Shown here piece by piece: positions 1 through 8,616 of a stretch of DNA of 36,379 nt (positions are counted from its first letter, which is position 1; each line of letters opens with the position of its first letter). Position numbers and translations under genes: made by a program. The notes beneath the pieces were generated by a model that worked only from the letters and a program-made list of their open reading frames with translations, was not told where the DNA came from and did no database searches. Source of the stretch: Fidelibacterota bacterium (lineage in GTDB: Bacteria > Fidelibacterota > Marinisomatia > Marinisomatales > SCKK01); NCBI GenBank assembly GCA_004124475.1, contig SCKK01000037.1, positions 1 to 36,379 of the forward strand. The letters are read 5' to 3'.

Positions 1-1
1 T

Positions 2-112
2 TTTAGTGTTACGCTTTTTGAGAAAGTGTCTATTTATCAACTACTTACAGAAACAGGATCCCAAAATTTGATGGGCTCTCCCTCTAACCAATTGAATTTA
101 TGGGACTTATAA
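2..112 (+). CDS. C-terminal end of an IS4-like transposase (partial)
   Basis: The open frame runs in from the left edge and ends with TAA at 110-112. Its last 36 residues include a LFEKVSIYQLL segment and end in NQLNLWDL. From memory this resembles the C-terminus of IS4-family (DUF4372-type) DDE transposases, which often end with a hydrophobic LFEK..I..LL stretch and a QLxLF/W tail. No catalytic residue is visible because only the tail is inside the window. The stop is followed at once by a sequence resembling an IS terminal repeat (113-124), as expected for the right end of an element. The family assignment is moderate: the tail is short and was recognised by pattern only. Confidence 0.55.
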   Translation, partial: FSVTLFEKVSIYQLLTETGSQNLMGSPSNQLNLWDL

Positions 113-126
113 CGGGACAGTAGTGG
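110..126. mobile_element. Probable right terminal repeat of the IS4-like element
   Basis: Read on the minus strand, the bases just after the transposase stop are CTACTGTCCCGTTATAAG. The left end of the second element at the other edge of the window reads GTAGTGTCCGGTTAAAAT. The two share a TGTCC.GTTA core, which suggests related but not identical elements. The exact outer boundary and any target duplication cannot be fixed without the other end. Confidence 0.4.
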
Positions 127-210
127 TAAATTTTATACAAATTCACTCCTCAATGATACATTTGAGATTACGCAAAATTTAAACACTGTTCTAACCAGTA
201 AGGAGGAAAA

Positions 211-522
211 ATGAGTGAAAGTCATAGAGTAAGTGCTGAAAGTGGATCAATTAATTTACCTGCATTTGAAGTAGGCTTTGCGTCAATTTGTGTAGCGATT
301 GTTGCCGGATCAATTGGAGGCAATATTGGTACATTACTTACGGATGTTTTTCCATTTTGGGGCTTACTAATATTTATCCTTGGCCTGGGTTTTATTATTC
401 CCTGGGTTGTTTGCAAATATCTCTTCAAAACAGCCCATGCCTGGTACGGGAGCAGTACTTTGAAGCATAGGCTTTACGATGGAGTCGGAATGATTTCTGC
501 CGTTGTTGCATTTTATATATAG
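211..522 (+). CDS. Small hydrophobic membrane protein, unknown function
   Basis: This 103-residue protein is not recognised. A strong AGGAGG at 201-206 sits four bases before the ATG, which supports both the gene and its start. The first 18 residues are polar. Hydrophobic stretches follow at about residues 19-40 (Gly/Ala/Ile rich), 47-72 (FWGLLIFILGLGFIIPWVV) and 90-103 at the very C-terminus, so two or three membrane spans are likely. No cysteine pair, signal-peptidase site or known motif is seen. The gene stands alone between an IS end and a convergent amidohydrolase operon, so context gives no hint of its role. The good ribosome binding site and clean hydrophobic pattern make it a probable real gene. 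Confidence 0.6.
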   Translation: MSESHRVSAESGSINLPAFEVGFASICVAIVAGSIGGNIGTLLTDVFPFWGLLIFILGLGFIIPWVVCKYLFKTAHAWYGSSTLKHRLYDGVGMISAVVAFYI

Positions 523-584
523 CGCGTAGTACTGAAGAAATTCAGCTAACACGGCGCTACACTTGACTCCAAAAGCAAGAGAAA

Positions 585-632
585 AATAAAAGGTTTTTAA
601 ATAGATCAGAGAATAAAGTACCCTTTTTTATT
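585..632. terminator. Possible bidirectional terminator between convergent genes
   Basis: AATAAAAGG at 585-593 can pair with CCCTTTTTTATT at 621-632 across a loop of about 27 bases, with small bulges. It lies between the small membrane gene and the convergent amidohydrolase operon, and runs of T or A flank the stem on both strands. The stem is AT-rich and the loop long, so this is a weak call. Confidence 0.22.
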
Positions 633-642
633 CCGAGAACTT

Positions 643-1971
643 TTATCTGATAATACCTAATTGACGGTATTTAACCTGGTATTTTTCGTAAAGTGTTTTA
701 TGTCTGTTACCCAGATCAATCCGTTTTCCCTGGATAAATTCCATTTCAACATTTGTAGTAATCTCCAATGGATCACCGTCTGTTACGATAAATGTGGCGT
801 CTTTACCTATGTCGAGAGAACCAACTTGGTCGTCGATTCCTAATATTTCTGCCGCATATAATGTAATTGATTTTAACGCCTCACTTTTGGGCAGTCCATA
901 AGCCGACGCAGTAGCTGCTTGATAGGGAAGATTCCTCTGGTGGGGAGCTTGGAAGGAACTGCTGCTTGCGGAAATACAGAATTTGACGCCAGCTTTATAC
1001 AGTTTTACAGCGGTGGTAAAAGGGGTATCGTAATCTTCGAACCTTCGTGCCGGTAAGGAGTGAATATTCTCCAGAATTACTGGAATACCGTTTTTCTTTA
1101 ATAAGTCCGACACTCGCCAGGCATCCTTCCCCCCGACCAAAACCATTTTAATTTTTTGACGATATGTCCAATCTACGGCCATTTCAATCTGTTGTATTTC
1201 ATTAGCATGAATGAAAACGGGAATTTCTTTCTCAAGGATTGGTATCATACTTTCCCAACGAAGATCGGTATCATGATGGGGGATTCCTGTTCGACCTGAA
1301 GCCTTTTTCGCCAGGAGATATCCTCGCGCTTTTTCAAAGACTTCATCCAATTCTCTAAGCTGTTTTTCCCTTTCCTCTTTCTGTTCTTCTTCACTCTTAG
1401 TAATCCTGGGAGCCCGATTGATGGTCATGCGAGGCCAGTTGAGATGGAGACCGATGGGAGCTTTCAGGGTGGCGTCTTCCCATGTCCATCCATCTAACAT
1501 CATTGCAGCGGACGTACCCGAAATGAGTCCACCCTGGGGAACTGTATGGACGACTGTAATCCCGTTTGACCGAGTGACAGGGATCAGATCGGAATCAGGA
1601 TTGTAACCCACTTCCGCCCGGATGTTAGGATTGATTCTTCCAACTTCCGTAAAATCTCTTGTCGCTCTGACTGCATTAATTTCTACCAGACCTACAGTGG
1701 TTCCTGCGGCGATCAGACCCGGATAAATGTGTTTTCCTTTCAGGCTGATGATTTCCACATCATCGGGAAGATCATGGATTTTCTTCCCTATTGCGGTGAT
1801 GACGCCATCCACAAACAGAATCTGACCATGACTAATATTTCCGGAGGAAAGAGGATGGATTGTTGCGTCTTTGATCAGGATAGGGTGAGTCTGGGGTGGA
1901 GCAGGAATCTGGTCGGATGCCCAACTCAGAGAACAAAAAACCAATAAAATCATTGAAAGAACCAGCCTCAT
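643..1971 (-). CDS. Secreted amidohydrolase-like protein with a non-canonical metal site
   Basis: This 442-residue member of the amidohydrolase superfamily starts with an N-terminal signal peptide (LVLSMILLVFCSLSWA, cleavage near residue 18). The family's beta-sandwich plus TIM-barrel layout is visible: DGVITAIGKK (sandwich strand), GKHIYPGLI at the start of the barrel, and near the end SLDIGKDATFIVTDGDPLE, the closing strand typical of imidazolonepropionase-like enzymes. Where canonical members carry an HxH metal motif (PGLIDAHTH), this one has PGLIAAGTT, so two expected ligands are missing. It overlaps the upstream 1040-residue amidohydrolase by four bases (ATGA), so the two are almost certainly translated together. 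The substrate is unknown; a periplasmic peptidase- or dipeptidase-like role is possible, or it may be a non-catalytic partner. Confidence 0.8.
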   Translation of the reverse strand: MRLVLSMILLVFCSLSWASDQIPAPPQTHPILIKDATIHPLSSGNISHGQILFVDGVITAIGKKIHDLPDDVEIISLKGKHIYPGLIAAGTTVGLVEINAVRATRDFTEVGRINPNIRAEVGYNPDSDLIPVTRSNGITVVHTVPQGGLISGTSAAMMLDGWTWEDATLKAPIGLHLNWPRMTINRAPRITKSEEEQKEEREKQLRELDEVFEKARGYLLAKKASGRTGIPHHDTDLRWESMIPILEKEIPVFIHANEIQQIEMAVDWTYRQKIKMVLVGGKDAWRVSDLLKKNGIPVILENIHSLPARRFEDYDTPFTTAVKLYKAGVKFCISASSSSFQAPHQRNLPYQAATASAYGLPKSEALKSITLYAAEILGIDDQVGSLDIGKDATFIVTDGDPLEITTNVEMEFIQGKRIDLGNRHKTLYEKYQVKYRQLGIIR

Positions 1972-4900
1972 CGAATTACCCCTTTTAGACAGTTGAAAGG
2001 ATGAGACAATTCATATTCATGTCCGCTTGGGGTCATCGTTTCCCCTTTTGAATTATCTTTAGATGAGAGAATTTTTTGGATGAGTTCATTTCTTTCCCGC
2101 TTAATTTTTTTCCTCATTTTCCGGTCTCTAATCAAATTAAAGTAGTTGATTCCATCAATCCAGGTTTGCTCACAAACAGCATATGTGGAGAGTGGGTTAC
2201 CGCTCCAGATGACAAAATCTGCATCTTTTCCTTCTTCCAAGGAACCGACCCATTTATCTATTTTTAACTGAATAGCGGGATTGAGTGTGACAAATTTTAA
2301 TGCCTCCTCTTTGGATAAGCCTCCATATTTAACTCCCTTTGCTGCTTCAGTATTTAACCGTCTTGCCAATTCATCACTATCCGAATTAAAAGATGTCACA
2401 ACTCCAACATCGTGCATCAGCGACCCGTTATAGGGAATGGCGTCAATGACTTCAATTTTGTAAGCCCACCAATCTGTGAAGGTCGAGGCGCCTGCTCCAT
2501 GTTCGGCAATTCGTTCAGCGATTTTATACCCCTCAAGGACATGTTGAAAAACACCTATCGTAAATCCAAAATCGTCGGCAATTCGGGTTAACATTAATAT
2601 TTCATCTTGTCGATAGGAATGACAATGAACCATCCGTTTCCCGTCCAGTACTTCCACAAGGGCATCCAATTCCAGATCACGCCTTGGGGGAATTTTTGTG
2701 GTCGGTTGGAAAGTACGTTTTCCATTTCTCTGAATGGTGTAGTCTTTTGCTGATACAAATGCATCCCGGATAATTTGCTCCACTCCCATCCGCGTCTGGG
2801 GATATCTTGTAGTAAAGTCATCCCCCCAGTTACTCTGTTTCACATTTTCACCCAGAGCAAATTTGATTCCCTTAGGAGCTTGTTCAAATAATAGTTCATC
2901 GGGTGAATAACCCCATCGCAATTTGATGACAGCATTCTGTCCTCCGATAGCATTGGCAGAGCCGTGAAGGATATTGGCGATTGTAAGCCCTCCTGCCAAT
3001 TCACGATATATGGCAATGTCATCGCTATCTATTACATCTTCAATGCGTACTTCAGCTGTCACAGATTGAGTGCCTTCGTTAATTGAAGCTGCAGCGGTAT
3101 GACTGTGGGCATCGATCAGTCCCGGTGTAATATGTTTGCCACGTGCGTCAATGATTACGGCGTTTTTTATTTTACCTGAAATCTTTAAATTTTTCCCGAC
3201 CCTCCAGACCTTACCTTTTTTAATCAGAAGATCGCTGTCTTCCAGAATGCCTCGTGGTCCAGATGTCCAAATGGTGGCGTTTTTCACCAGCACAATAGGA
3301 GGCTGGGTAGGGAGTGATTCCCATCCAAAGGCTCCTTCCGGATAGAGCGGTAATAGTTTGCTGGGGATAGGGGGTTGTTCATCTTTATCTTTTTTATCAT
3401 CATCCTCGATTGGGGACTCCCATTGGGCTGCCCAAACGATTTGTTTTCCGTCCGGGGTTAACCCCAACCCCTCCATATATTTTCCTTTTACGGATCCCGA
3501 CAATCTGAGTATTCCAGGGAGTCCAAGTGAATCTCCTTTTGCTACCAATGAAAATGTATTTTTTATATAAGTTATTTCATCGATGTCGATTTCCGTAGAG
3601 TCGATAATAATTTTCCCTTTTAATTTGTATTTTTCTTGGCCTTTCTTTGAAAACCAGGGTGCCTTCGTTTTCTTTCCTTCAATCTTTAAAGTGGCGAGAA
3701 TTATCTTGGTATCGATTGTTAACCGTAGCGTCCACTGACCGAGAATATCAAAATCGGACTCATAAAGAATTCGATATCGGTTTCCCTGTATCCAGACTTC
3801 CTGCACGACACTTTCTTTGTCAAAATAGTCGCCATCAGTGATGGTAAGGTTGGCAATTTTACCCCGTTCAATGGTTCCCAAACGATCTCCTATTCCTAAC
3901 TCAGTTGCAGGAATTATGGTCAGGGATGCCAGGGCGTCATCCTTTGAAAATCCCCTTTCAACCGACTGTAAAAGATTGGTCCGGAAGGACAAGCGGTCTT
4001 TCATTCCTGCGGAGGTGAGTGAGAAGCGAAGTCCCACATCACTCATCCGTTTTGGATTGTCGGGCGCCTGATCCCAATGTCGCAACTGGGCATTGGTATA
4101 TTGTAGTGCTTTTTCCCAGGTTTTGACATCAGGTTTTTTGGGGAAATTGAGGGTGAGAATAATAAAGGGGTTGAAATCTGCCAGGTCTTTTAATCGCCTG
4201 TATTCGTAGCCACTTCCTCTGAGCCATAAAGGGAAGTTGAATTCCTTGGCAATTTTTATTGCTCGAAGGGCAGCCAATTCGTCTTTGATCTCAAAACAAA
4301 AAGCGCGTTTTTTCCTTATATGATTTCCTAATACTTCCAGACTAATATTAACTTCCGGCTGTTCATTGTGTTGGGAGAATCGATTATAAATCTTCCAGGC
4401 TTTCTGATACCAATCCGCATCTAAAAATGTTTGTCGAATTAGGGCAATACAGCCGAGTAGTGAATTAGGATAGTTCTTATCTCCCCACCCTCCGTATTCA
4501 AAGGCGAGAACTTGTGTGGGACCATCCTCATCGATAATTGATGCCTGGGACCAGTCATCTAAATGAATTAATGCTGTTTTCCCACGGAATATTCCTGATT
4601 CGGGAACAAGTTGAGCTGCAGTGAAACCCAATTGATGTAAGGTTTCGAAGTCTTTTGAGTCAGGTTTATAGTTGTGAAGAACTGAATATTCGGGTTTGAT
4701 TCGAGCATTCCAGTGAGTAGTTATCGTCTGTTTTGGATCTTCATTTTTTTTATTCTTATCATGATTGTATGTGGAATCATTGTCTTTTCTGATCAAGTAA
4801 CTTTCAATGAATCCCGGGTAGACGATCTTTCCCGACAGATCAATCTCAAAGGCATCTTGGGGTACTTTTACATTTTTTCCAACGGATTCAATAATTCCAT

Positions 4901-5090
4901 CACGGATGATCAGTTCACCTCCAGATATGATTTTCCCCGGTTCGGGAATGATGGTAGCGCCTTTTAATAAAAAGACGCGGGGTGTGTTTTCGTGAAGACC
5001 TTTTGTTGGAGATACTTGGGCGGAGGTGATTTGAATGAGAAAAAGAACTGTCAACCATATTATTGAAACGCCAATGATTTTTATTTTCAT
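1968..5090 (-). CDS. Large secreted two-domain amidohydrolase
   Basis: This is a 1040-residue protein with a signal peptide (IIWLTVLFLIQITSAQ, cleavage near residue 25). It holds two amidohydrolase-like halves. The N-terminal half (about residues 40-450) has GKIVYPGFIESYLIRKD, which lacks the HxH metal motif, and closes with LGTIERGKIANLTITDGD. A beta-rich linker (about 450-600) and a low-complexity acidic stretch (DDDKKDKDEQPP) follow. The C-terminal half (about 620-1010) is canonical: PGLIDAHSHT near residue 657, then VHCHS and FQHVLEG histidines, and closing SLEEGKDADFVIWSGNPL. The natural reading is a fusion of a degenerate and an active domain. It is translationally coupled to the next amidohydrolase. 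Such pairs are known in Bacteroidota-like bacteria; the substrate is not known. Confidence 0.85.
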   Translation of the reverse strand: MKIKIIGVSIIWLTVLFLIQITSAQVSPTKGLHENTPRVFLLKGATIIPEPGKIISGGELIIRDGIIESVGKNVKVPQDAFEIDLSGKIVYPGFIESYLIRKDNDSTYNHDKNKKNEDPKQTITTHWNARIKPEYSVLHNYKPDSKDFETLHQLGFTAAQLVPESGIFRGKTALIHLDDWSQASIIDEDGPTQVLAFEYGGWGDKNYPNSLLGCIALIRQTFLDADWYQKAWKIYNRFSQHNEQPEVNISLEVLGNHIRKKRAFCFEIKDELAALRAIKIAKEFNFPLWLRGSGYEYRRLKDLADFNPFIILTLNFPKKPDVKTWEKALQYTNAQLRHWDQAPDNPKRMSDVGLRFSLTSAGMKDRLSFRTNLLQSVERGFSKDDALASLTIIPATELGIGDRLGTIERGKIANLTITDGDYFDKESVVQEVWIQGNRYRILYESDFDILGQWTLRLTIDTKIILATLKIEGKKTKAPWFSKKGQEKYKLKGKIIIDSTEIDIDEITYIKNTFSLVAKGDSLGLPGILRLSGSVKGKYMEGLGLTPDGKQIVWAAQWESPIEDDDKKDKDEQPPIPSKLLPLYPEGAFGWESLPTQPPIVLVKNATIWTSGPRGILEDSDLLIKKGKVWRVGKNLKISGKIKNAVIIDARGKHITPGLIDAHSHTAAASINEGTQSVTAEVRIEDVIDSDDIAIYRELAGGLTIANILHGSANAIGGQNAVIKLRWGYSPDELLFEQAPKGIKFALGENVKQSNWGDDFTTRYPQTRMGVEQIIRDAFVSAKDYTIQRNGKRTFQPTTKIPPRRDLELDALVEVLDGKRMVHCHSYRQDEILMLTRIADDFGFTIGVFQHVLEGYKIAERIAEHGAGASTFTDWWAYKIEVIDAIPYNGSLMHDVGVVTSFNSDSDELARRLNTEAAKGVKYGGLSKEEALKFVTLNPAIQLKIDKWVGSLEEGKDADFVIWSGNPLSTYAVCEQTWIDGINYFNLIRDRKMRKKIKRERNELIQKILSSKDNSKGETMTPSGHEYELSHPFNCLKGVIR

Positions 5091-5106
5091 GTTTTTTTAA
5101 CCTGGA

Positions 5107-5353
5107 TTATCAACAGGATTTTCCACAGGATCCTTTGGTTGAGATTTGCCACCTCCATAGGTCATAATGGACTCTCAGTAAGAGTCCCTGCGGGAAAAGA
5201 AATGAAGACACTTCCCGAAGTATCGGGATAATAATAAACAGCATAAACCAGGAAGTTTGATTAAAAAAGTTGAGATCTAATTCTTCAAATAACTTAATAA
5301 TTTTTATTCCTTTGTGACTTGTCCACAGGATCCTGCAGAGCGCCTGGTGGACA
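5107..5353. repeat. Intergenic inverted repeats between amidohydrolase and LOG genes
   Basis: This 270-base gap holds three short structures. GGACTCT (5169-5175) pairs perfectly with AGAGTCC (5181-5187) around a five-base loop. TCCCGAAGTATCGGGA (5213-5228) belongs to the dispersed palindrome family seen elsewhere in the window. TGTCCAC (5320-5326) pairs with GTGGACA (5347-5353). A TCCACAGGATCCT segment occurs both near 5122 and near 5322. None has a downstream T-run on the transcribed strand that would make a clear terminator. These look like repeat insertions rather than regulatory sites. Confidence 0.5.
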
Positions 5354-5360
5354 GATAAGA

Positions 5361-6152
5361 TTAAAAATTCCTACCTTGCAAGTGTGTTTGGGTGAGTTCT
5401 TTTGTTAAGAATGTAAATGCGTCATCTACTGAGTCGGAAAAATGGAATAGATTGAGATCTTTTCCGGAGATGGTTCCCATTTCCACAAGGAAGTTAAAGT
5501 TAATCACCTTTTTCCAGTATTTGGAATCGTAAATTACGACGGGTAATTTTTTCTTAATTTTTCCAGTCTGAATTAAGGTGGAAAGTTCCAAAAGTTCATC
5601 GAGGGTTCCGAACCCACCGGGGAAAATAACCAGCGCTTTTGCAAGGTAAAGGAACCAGAATTTTCGCATGAAAAAGTAGTGGAATTCAAAATCCAGTTCA
5701 GGTGTTGTGTAGGAATTGCCTTGAAGTTCAAAAGGGAGGCTGATATTGAGTCCTATTGCATATCCGTTGGCTTCCGAAGCTCCTCTGGCGGCTGCTTCCA
5801 TGATTCCACCACCACCTCCGGAAGTGATGATAAATCGGTGTTTTGGATCGCGGAGCGACTTGGACCAATTTGTAATCCTTCCGGCTAATTCTCGCGCATC
5901 CTGGTAATATTTTGATAGCCTGATAAGTCCATCGTGATTCTTCTTAATCCCGGATTTCATTTCTGCTACATCCTCCGGGGATGGAATTCTTGCCGAACCG
6001 AAAAATACGATGGTATCCTTAATTTTCTTTTGACGGAATCTACGCAAAGGTCCGAAATATTCCGCAAGCAGTCTGGCGGGTCTTGCATCGGGACTATTTA
6101 AGAAGTCAAGGTCTTTATAGAATTTTACTCTTTGTCTTGGTTTTTTCCCCAT
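5361..6152 (-). CDS. LOG-family (TIGR00730-type) nucleotide 5'-monophosphate phosphoribohydrolase
   Basis: This 263-residue cytosolic protein belongs to the LOG / lysine-decarboxylase-like Rossmann family, whose characterised members hydrolyse the N-glycosidic bond of (cytokinin or purine/pyrimidine) nucleoside 5'-monophosphates. The two hallmark loops are present: GGGGGIMEAAARGA near residues 112-125 and PGGFGTLDELLE near 178-189, which holds the catalytic Arg/Glu region of the family. The N-terminal 50 residues are basic and charged, an extension seen in the longer members. It is transcribed in the same direction as the two amidohydrolases but is separated from them by 270 bases of repeats, so co-transcription is uncertain. 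The function is inferred from family; the true substrate could be any NMP. Confidence 0.88.
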   Translation of the reverse strand: MGKKPRQRVKFYKDLDFLNSPDARPARLLAEYFGPLRRFRQKKIKDTIVFFGSARIPSPEDVAEMKSGIKKNHDGLIRLSKYYQDARELAGRITNWSKSLRDPKHRFIITSGGGGGIMEAAARGASEANGYAIGLNISLPFELQGNSYTTPELDFEFHYFFMRKFWFLYLAKALVIFPGGFGTLDELLELSTLIQTGKIKKKLPVVIYDSKYWKKVINFNFLVEMGTISGKDLNLFHFSDSVDDAFTFLTKELTQTHLQGRNF

Positions 6153-7018
6153 GTTAATTTAATTGTATATACAACATCCGTCAGACTTCGGCGTGAGCTC
6201 AGTCGAACGCTGACGGACTGGAATTTTCATTTTTGGTGATTTTCCATCGGTGATTCCCATTTAGACAACGAGTCAGGCGGGTCGCCGAGCAGATTCTTTC
6301 TCTTTTGAAATGTTTCGACACATCTATCTGATCACCGACCCCGACATTTCATGTACGGGGATCGGCGACAGATATTAACTCGATAACCACATATCCTTCA
6401 TTTTCAAATATTGTGAGTGCGACATTACTAAGAAGAAAATTGAAACACAAGAGAAAGCACAGTCCGATGACGTTCAGGAAAATGAATTTAAGTGTTGTCT
6501 GACCGAGAATGGTGGTCGATCATCCCGAAGTTTCAGGACAGTAACCTGGTAAGTACACATATTGCCGTCGATGATGTAGGGAAAATCGTTCAATTCAGGT
6601 CGGTGTTAGAACGTAAAGTATTGCTCAAATCTGGAAAGTTTGGGATTCGAGTAAATAAGAGTCCCGAAACTTCGGGGTTAAATTTAGGACTAAGTAACTT
6701 GGATTGCTTTGTATGGCTTTGTACTTTATTCCATTAATTTAAATACGAAGTAGGGAGGAATAGGGTATAGATTCTCAATTTAGTTCTGATTGAACATTAA
6801 TTTTTTCGAAAGATGAAAAAATATTAGTAGTATTATTATTCTATCATGCGGAAGTTTTCTCCACTAAGATTTGATTGTACATGAAATAACCTTTATTCAA
6901 TGTTTTATTATGTCAATAAAATGATTGCAAATTAATAGCGTGATAATAATTACTGATTTTAGTCAATTGTTCATTGTGACGGTAATCACATGAAATCTTT
7001 TGTTCTGATTTTTTATGA
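6153..7018. other. Gene-poor stretch with palindromic repeats
   Basis: No convincing gene is seen. The stretch contains a 39-base hairpin repeat (6178-6216), two members of the TCCCGAA..TTCGGGA palindrome family (6523-6538 and 6662-6677), and AT-rich sequence from about 6740 onward. An open frame at 6492-6737 runs through both palindromes, has no ribosome binding site and encodes no recognisable motif, so it is not called. Divergent promoters for the flanking minus- and plus-strand operons must lie here or just after. Confidence 0.6.
6178..6216. repeat. 39-base hairpin repeat, copy A
   Basis: The repeat begins CCGTCAGACTTCGG and ends CTGACGG. The terminal 7 bases (CCGTCAG / CTGACGG) and inner TTCG / CGAA pair to give a hairpin. 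The reverse complement occurs at 17085-17123 with one difference in 39 bases. It lies just upstream of the LOG gene start. Confidence 0.75.
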
Positions 7019-7047
7019 TTGACACCATTAATTTGTGTGATTATAGA
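7019..7047 (+). promoter_or_regulatory. Sigma-70-like promoter for the polysaccharide operon
   Basis: TTGACA at 7019-7024 is a perfect -35 hexamer. After 17 bases, TATAGA at 7042-7047 matches the -10 consensus in five of six positions. It points toward the phosphatase/export genes, leaving a leader of about 435 bases. The match to the general bacterial consensus, rather than the TTTG / TAnnTTTG Bacteroidota type, is worth noting. It was found by eye in AT-rich DNA, so a chance match is possible. Confidence 0.45.
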
Positions 7048-7488
7048 GTCTGAAACTCCACCGAATTATGGGTAACAGAAAAGTAATTCATCGTAATAGG
7101 ATAGTTTTAAAGGTTTCAGTACAAATACAGATCAAGGCGGTTTTACTGTAAACATAAGATTTTTACATAGGCCTTTTGCCTGTAGAATCGCTTCTCTTAT
7201 CTGAGCTTCAGACTTCTCAGTAAATACCACGTTACTACTTGGGAATCAAAGTATGTAAGTGACGTGGCGGAGCTATGCCCAGGATGATAGGCCACAGAGG
7301 ACACGGAGAACATAGAAGAACCAAGAAAAATGAACAAAAATCCAAGTATCGGGATACAATTCTCAGTGTGAAAACGGGATTACCACGGTCCACTATGTTC
7401 TGCTCGTAATAACTTAGTGTTGCTATTTTTTTCCCATAACTGATGGATTACTATCTATTACTTTTATCTTTGATTTGGGAACCAAATT
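7048..7488 (+). other. Long untranslated leader or gene-free stretch before the phosphatase gene
   Basis: No open frame with a ribosome binding site is seen. A small hairpin can form at about 7166-7182 (TACATAGGC / GCCTGTA). A degenerate member of the palindrome family (TCCAAGTATCGGGA) lies at 7341-7354. A short CACAGAGGACACGGAG stretch near 7282 resembles low-complexity dispersed repeats. If the 7019 promoter is real, this would be its transcript leader. Confidence 0.35.
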
Positions 7489-8289
7489 TTGATTGATTTT
7501 CATAATCATGTGCTTCCAAATGTTGATGATGGGCCTACATCAATGGAAATGTCTCTATCCATGCTGCAAACGGCTGCAGAGCAAGGAATTACCGATGTTG
7601 TAAACACAGTGCATTATCAGCATCCAAAAATGGGGGGGAAAGAGGTTGGAATTGATGATTTAAGATTTAAGATTGGAAATTTACTGAAAAGATCAAAAAA
7701 GAGAGGGATTGATATTAACATTCATTTGGGTGCGGAGGTTTTTTATCTTCCTAATCTGGTGAAAATTGTGGAAGATCCTCATGTAACTATGGGGAATGGA
7801 AAATATATGCTGATCGAATTTCCGTTTCACATGCTGCCGGATGGACACGAACAGGTTTTATTTGAATTAAAAATGAAAGGTATTACACCCATCATTGCCC
7901 ATCCGGAGCGTTATAGGCCTGTTCAGCAAAATTTGGAAATAGTGCGTAACTGGATTTACAGTGGCAGTTTGATACAAGTGGATGGGGGAAGTTTATTGGG
8001 ATATTTGGGTAGATCAGCAAAGGAAAGTGCCGGTAAAATTATCAGTGAAGGGCTATGCCATATAATTGGGTCTGATGTTCATGATGATAGAAGACGCAAT
8101 TTTTGTCTGGAACAAGCAGTCATCGTAGGAAAGGAACTCATAGGTGATCGAATCATGGAGATGGTGACAACTATTCCTGAAAAAATTTTAAAGGGAGAAC
8201 CCGTGGAGATTGAGGAAATAGAGGTTACCTATCATTCTCCAACATTATTAGATAAAATTAAACGTCGTTTTGATAAAATTGGGAAATAA
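7489..8289 (+). CDS. CpsB/YwqE-type tyrosine-protein phosphatase (PHP domain)
   Basis: This 266-residue cytosolic, manganese-dependent phosphatase of the PHP superfamily is expected to dephosphorylate the C-terminal tyrosines of the Wzc-like kinase encoded two genes downstream. Metal-binding motifs are visible: DFHNHVLP (H5, H7), DDG at 12-14, an HLGAEV segment, HPERY near residue 138 and GSDVHD near 194. The length fits CpsB/YwqE/CapC (about 250). The start is TTG at 7489 because the metal-binding HNH lies at residues 5-7 and no in-frame ATG precedes it; GGGA at 7477-7480 is a weak ribosome binding site. It is the first gene of the polysaccharide operon. Phosphatase plus kinase in one operon is the standard control pair for capsule assembly. 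Confidence 0.92.
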   Translation: MIDFHNHVLPNVDDGPTSMEMSLSMLQTAAEQGITDVVNTVHYQHPKMGGKEVGIDDLRFKIGNLLKRSKKRGIDINIHLGAEVFYLPNLVKIVEDPHVTMGNGKYMLIEFPFHMLPDGHEQVLFELKMKGITPIIAHPERYRPVQQNLEIVRNWIYSGSLIQVDGGSLLGYLGRSAKESAGKIISEGLCHIIGSDVHDDRRRNFCLEQAVIVGKELIGDRIMEMVTTIPEKILKGEPVEIEEIEVTYHSPTLLDKIKRRFDKIGK

Positions 8290-8327
8290 ATTCATGACAA
8301 GATAAGTGAAAAATCAGAGGTTTTATC

Positions 8328-8519
8328 ATGATGAACGATATAGAAATCAGAATGAAGGGACTTCAAATCCTTATATAATCTCTTGGTGATGTTGAAACAG
8401 AACGGTTTGTTTCCCTGATTCAAAAAGAACCCTTTGATTATACGAAGTGGCGCCAAGGATTAGATGAAAATTTGTCCCGAAGCTTCGGGAGGAATTTAGT
8501 CAAAAAGCAATGTCATTGA
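8328..8519 (+). pseudogene. Broken antitoxin-like small gene with a palindrome insertion
   Basis: An ATG at 8328 (or 8331) follows CAGAGG at 8315-8320. It opens a frame reading MNDIEIRMKGLQILI, then hits TAA at 8376-8378. The same frame resumes with SLGDVETERFVSLI and EPFDYTKWRQGLDENLS. From memory this is a common small family of about 65-70 residues (a GLQ.L...LG..E.ERF..L..REPFDYT.WR pattern) often seen beside toxin genes. After ENLS the DNA holds the perfect palindrome TCCCGAAGCTTCGGGA (8475-8490). Beyond it the expected continuation EEFSQKAMSLRNK is found in another frame. So the gene has one nonsense mutation and is disrupted by a repeat. The antitoxin role is an inference; no toxin gene is adjacent. 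Confidence 0.6.
8475..8490. repeat. Perfect 16-base palindrome TCCCGAAGCTTCGGGA
   Basis: This is one member of a family with arms TCCCGAA / TTCGGGA. Others, with one or two centre or arm changes, lie at 5213-5228, 6523-6538, 6662-6677, 13014-13029 and 13221-13236, with a degenerate copy at 7341-7354. This copy falls inside the broken small gene at 8328-8519 and coincides with a change of its reading frame. Confidence 0.75.
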
Positions 8520-8616
8520 GAAACAAAACACCGAACCAGGCACTTGAGTTGTCTGTTTTCCACTCCACTCCGCTCTATTCCAGGGGGCAACTCAGCTTAA
8601 ACGGAAGATGTATTTT

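Noticed and set aside
5107-5327. Three DnaA-box-like 9-mers (TTATCAACA, TTTTCCACA, TTGTCCACA)
   Set aside because: Each has one mismatch to the TTATNCACA consensus. They lie in repeat-derived DNA and there is no dnaA, dnaN or AT-rich unwinding cluster nearby; most likely chance.
6492-6737. Open frame of 81 codons
   Set aside because: It crosses two dispersed palindromes, has no ribosome binding site and shows no family pattern.
7134-7150. GGCGGT in the operon leader, recalling the ops/JUMPstart element
   Set aside because: Only six bases match and the GTAGCGT part is absent, so an RfaH-type site is not supported.
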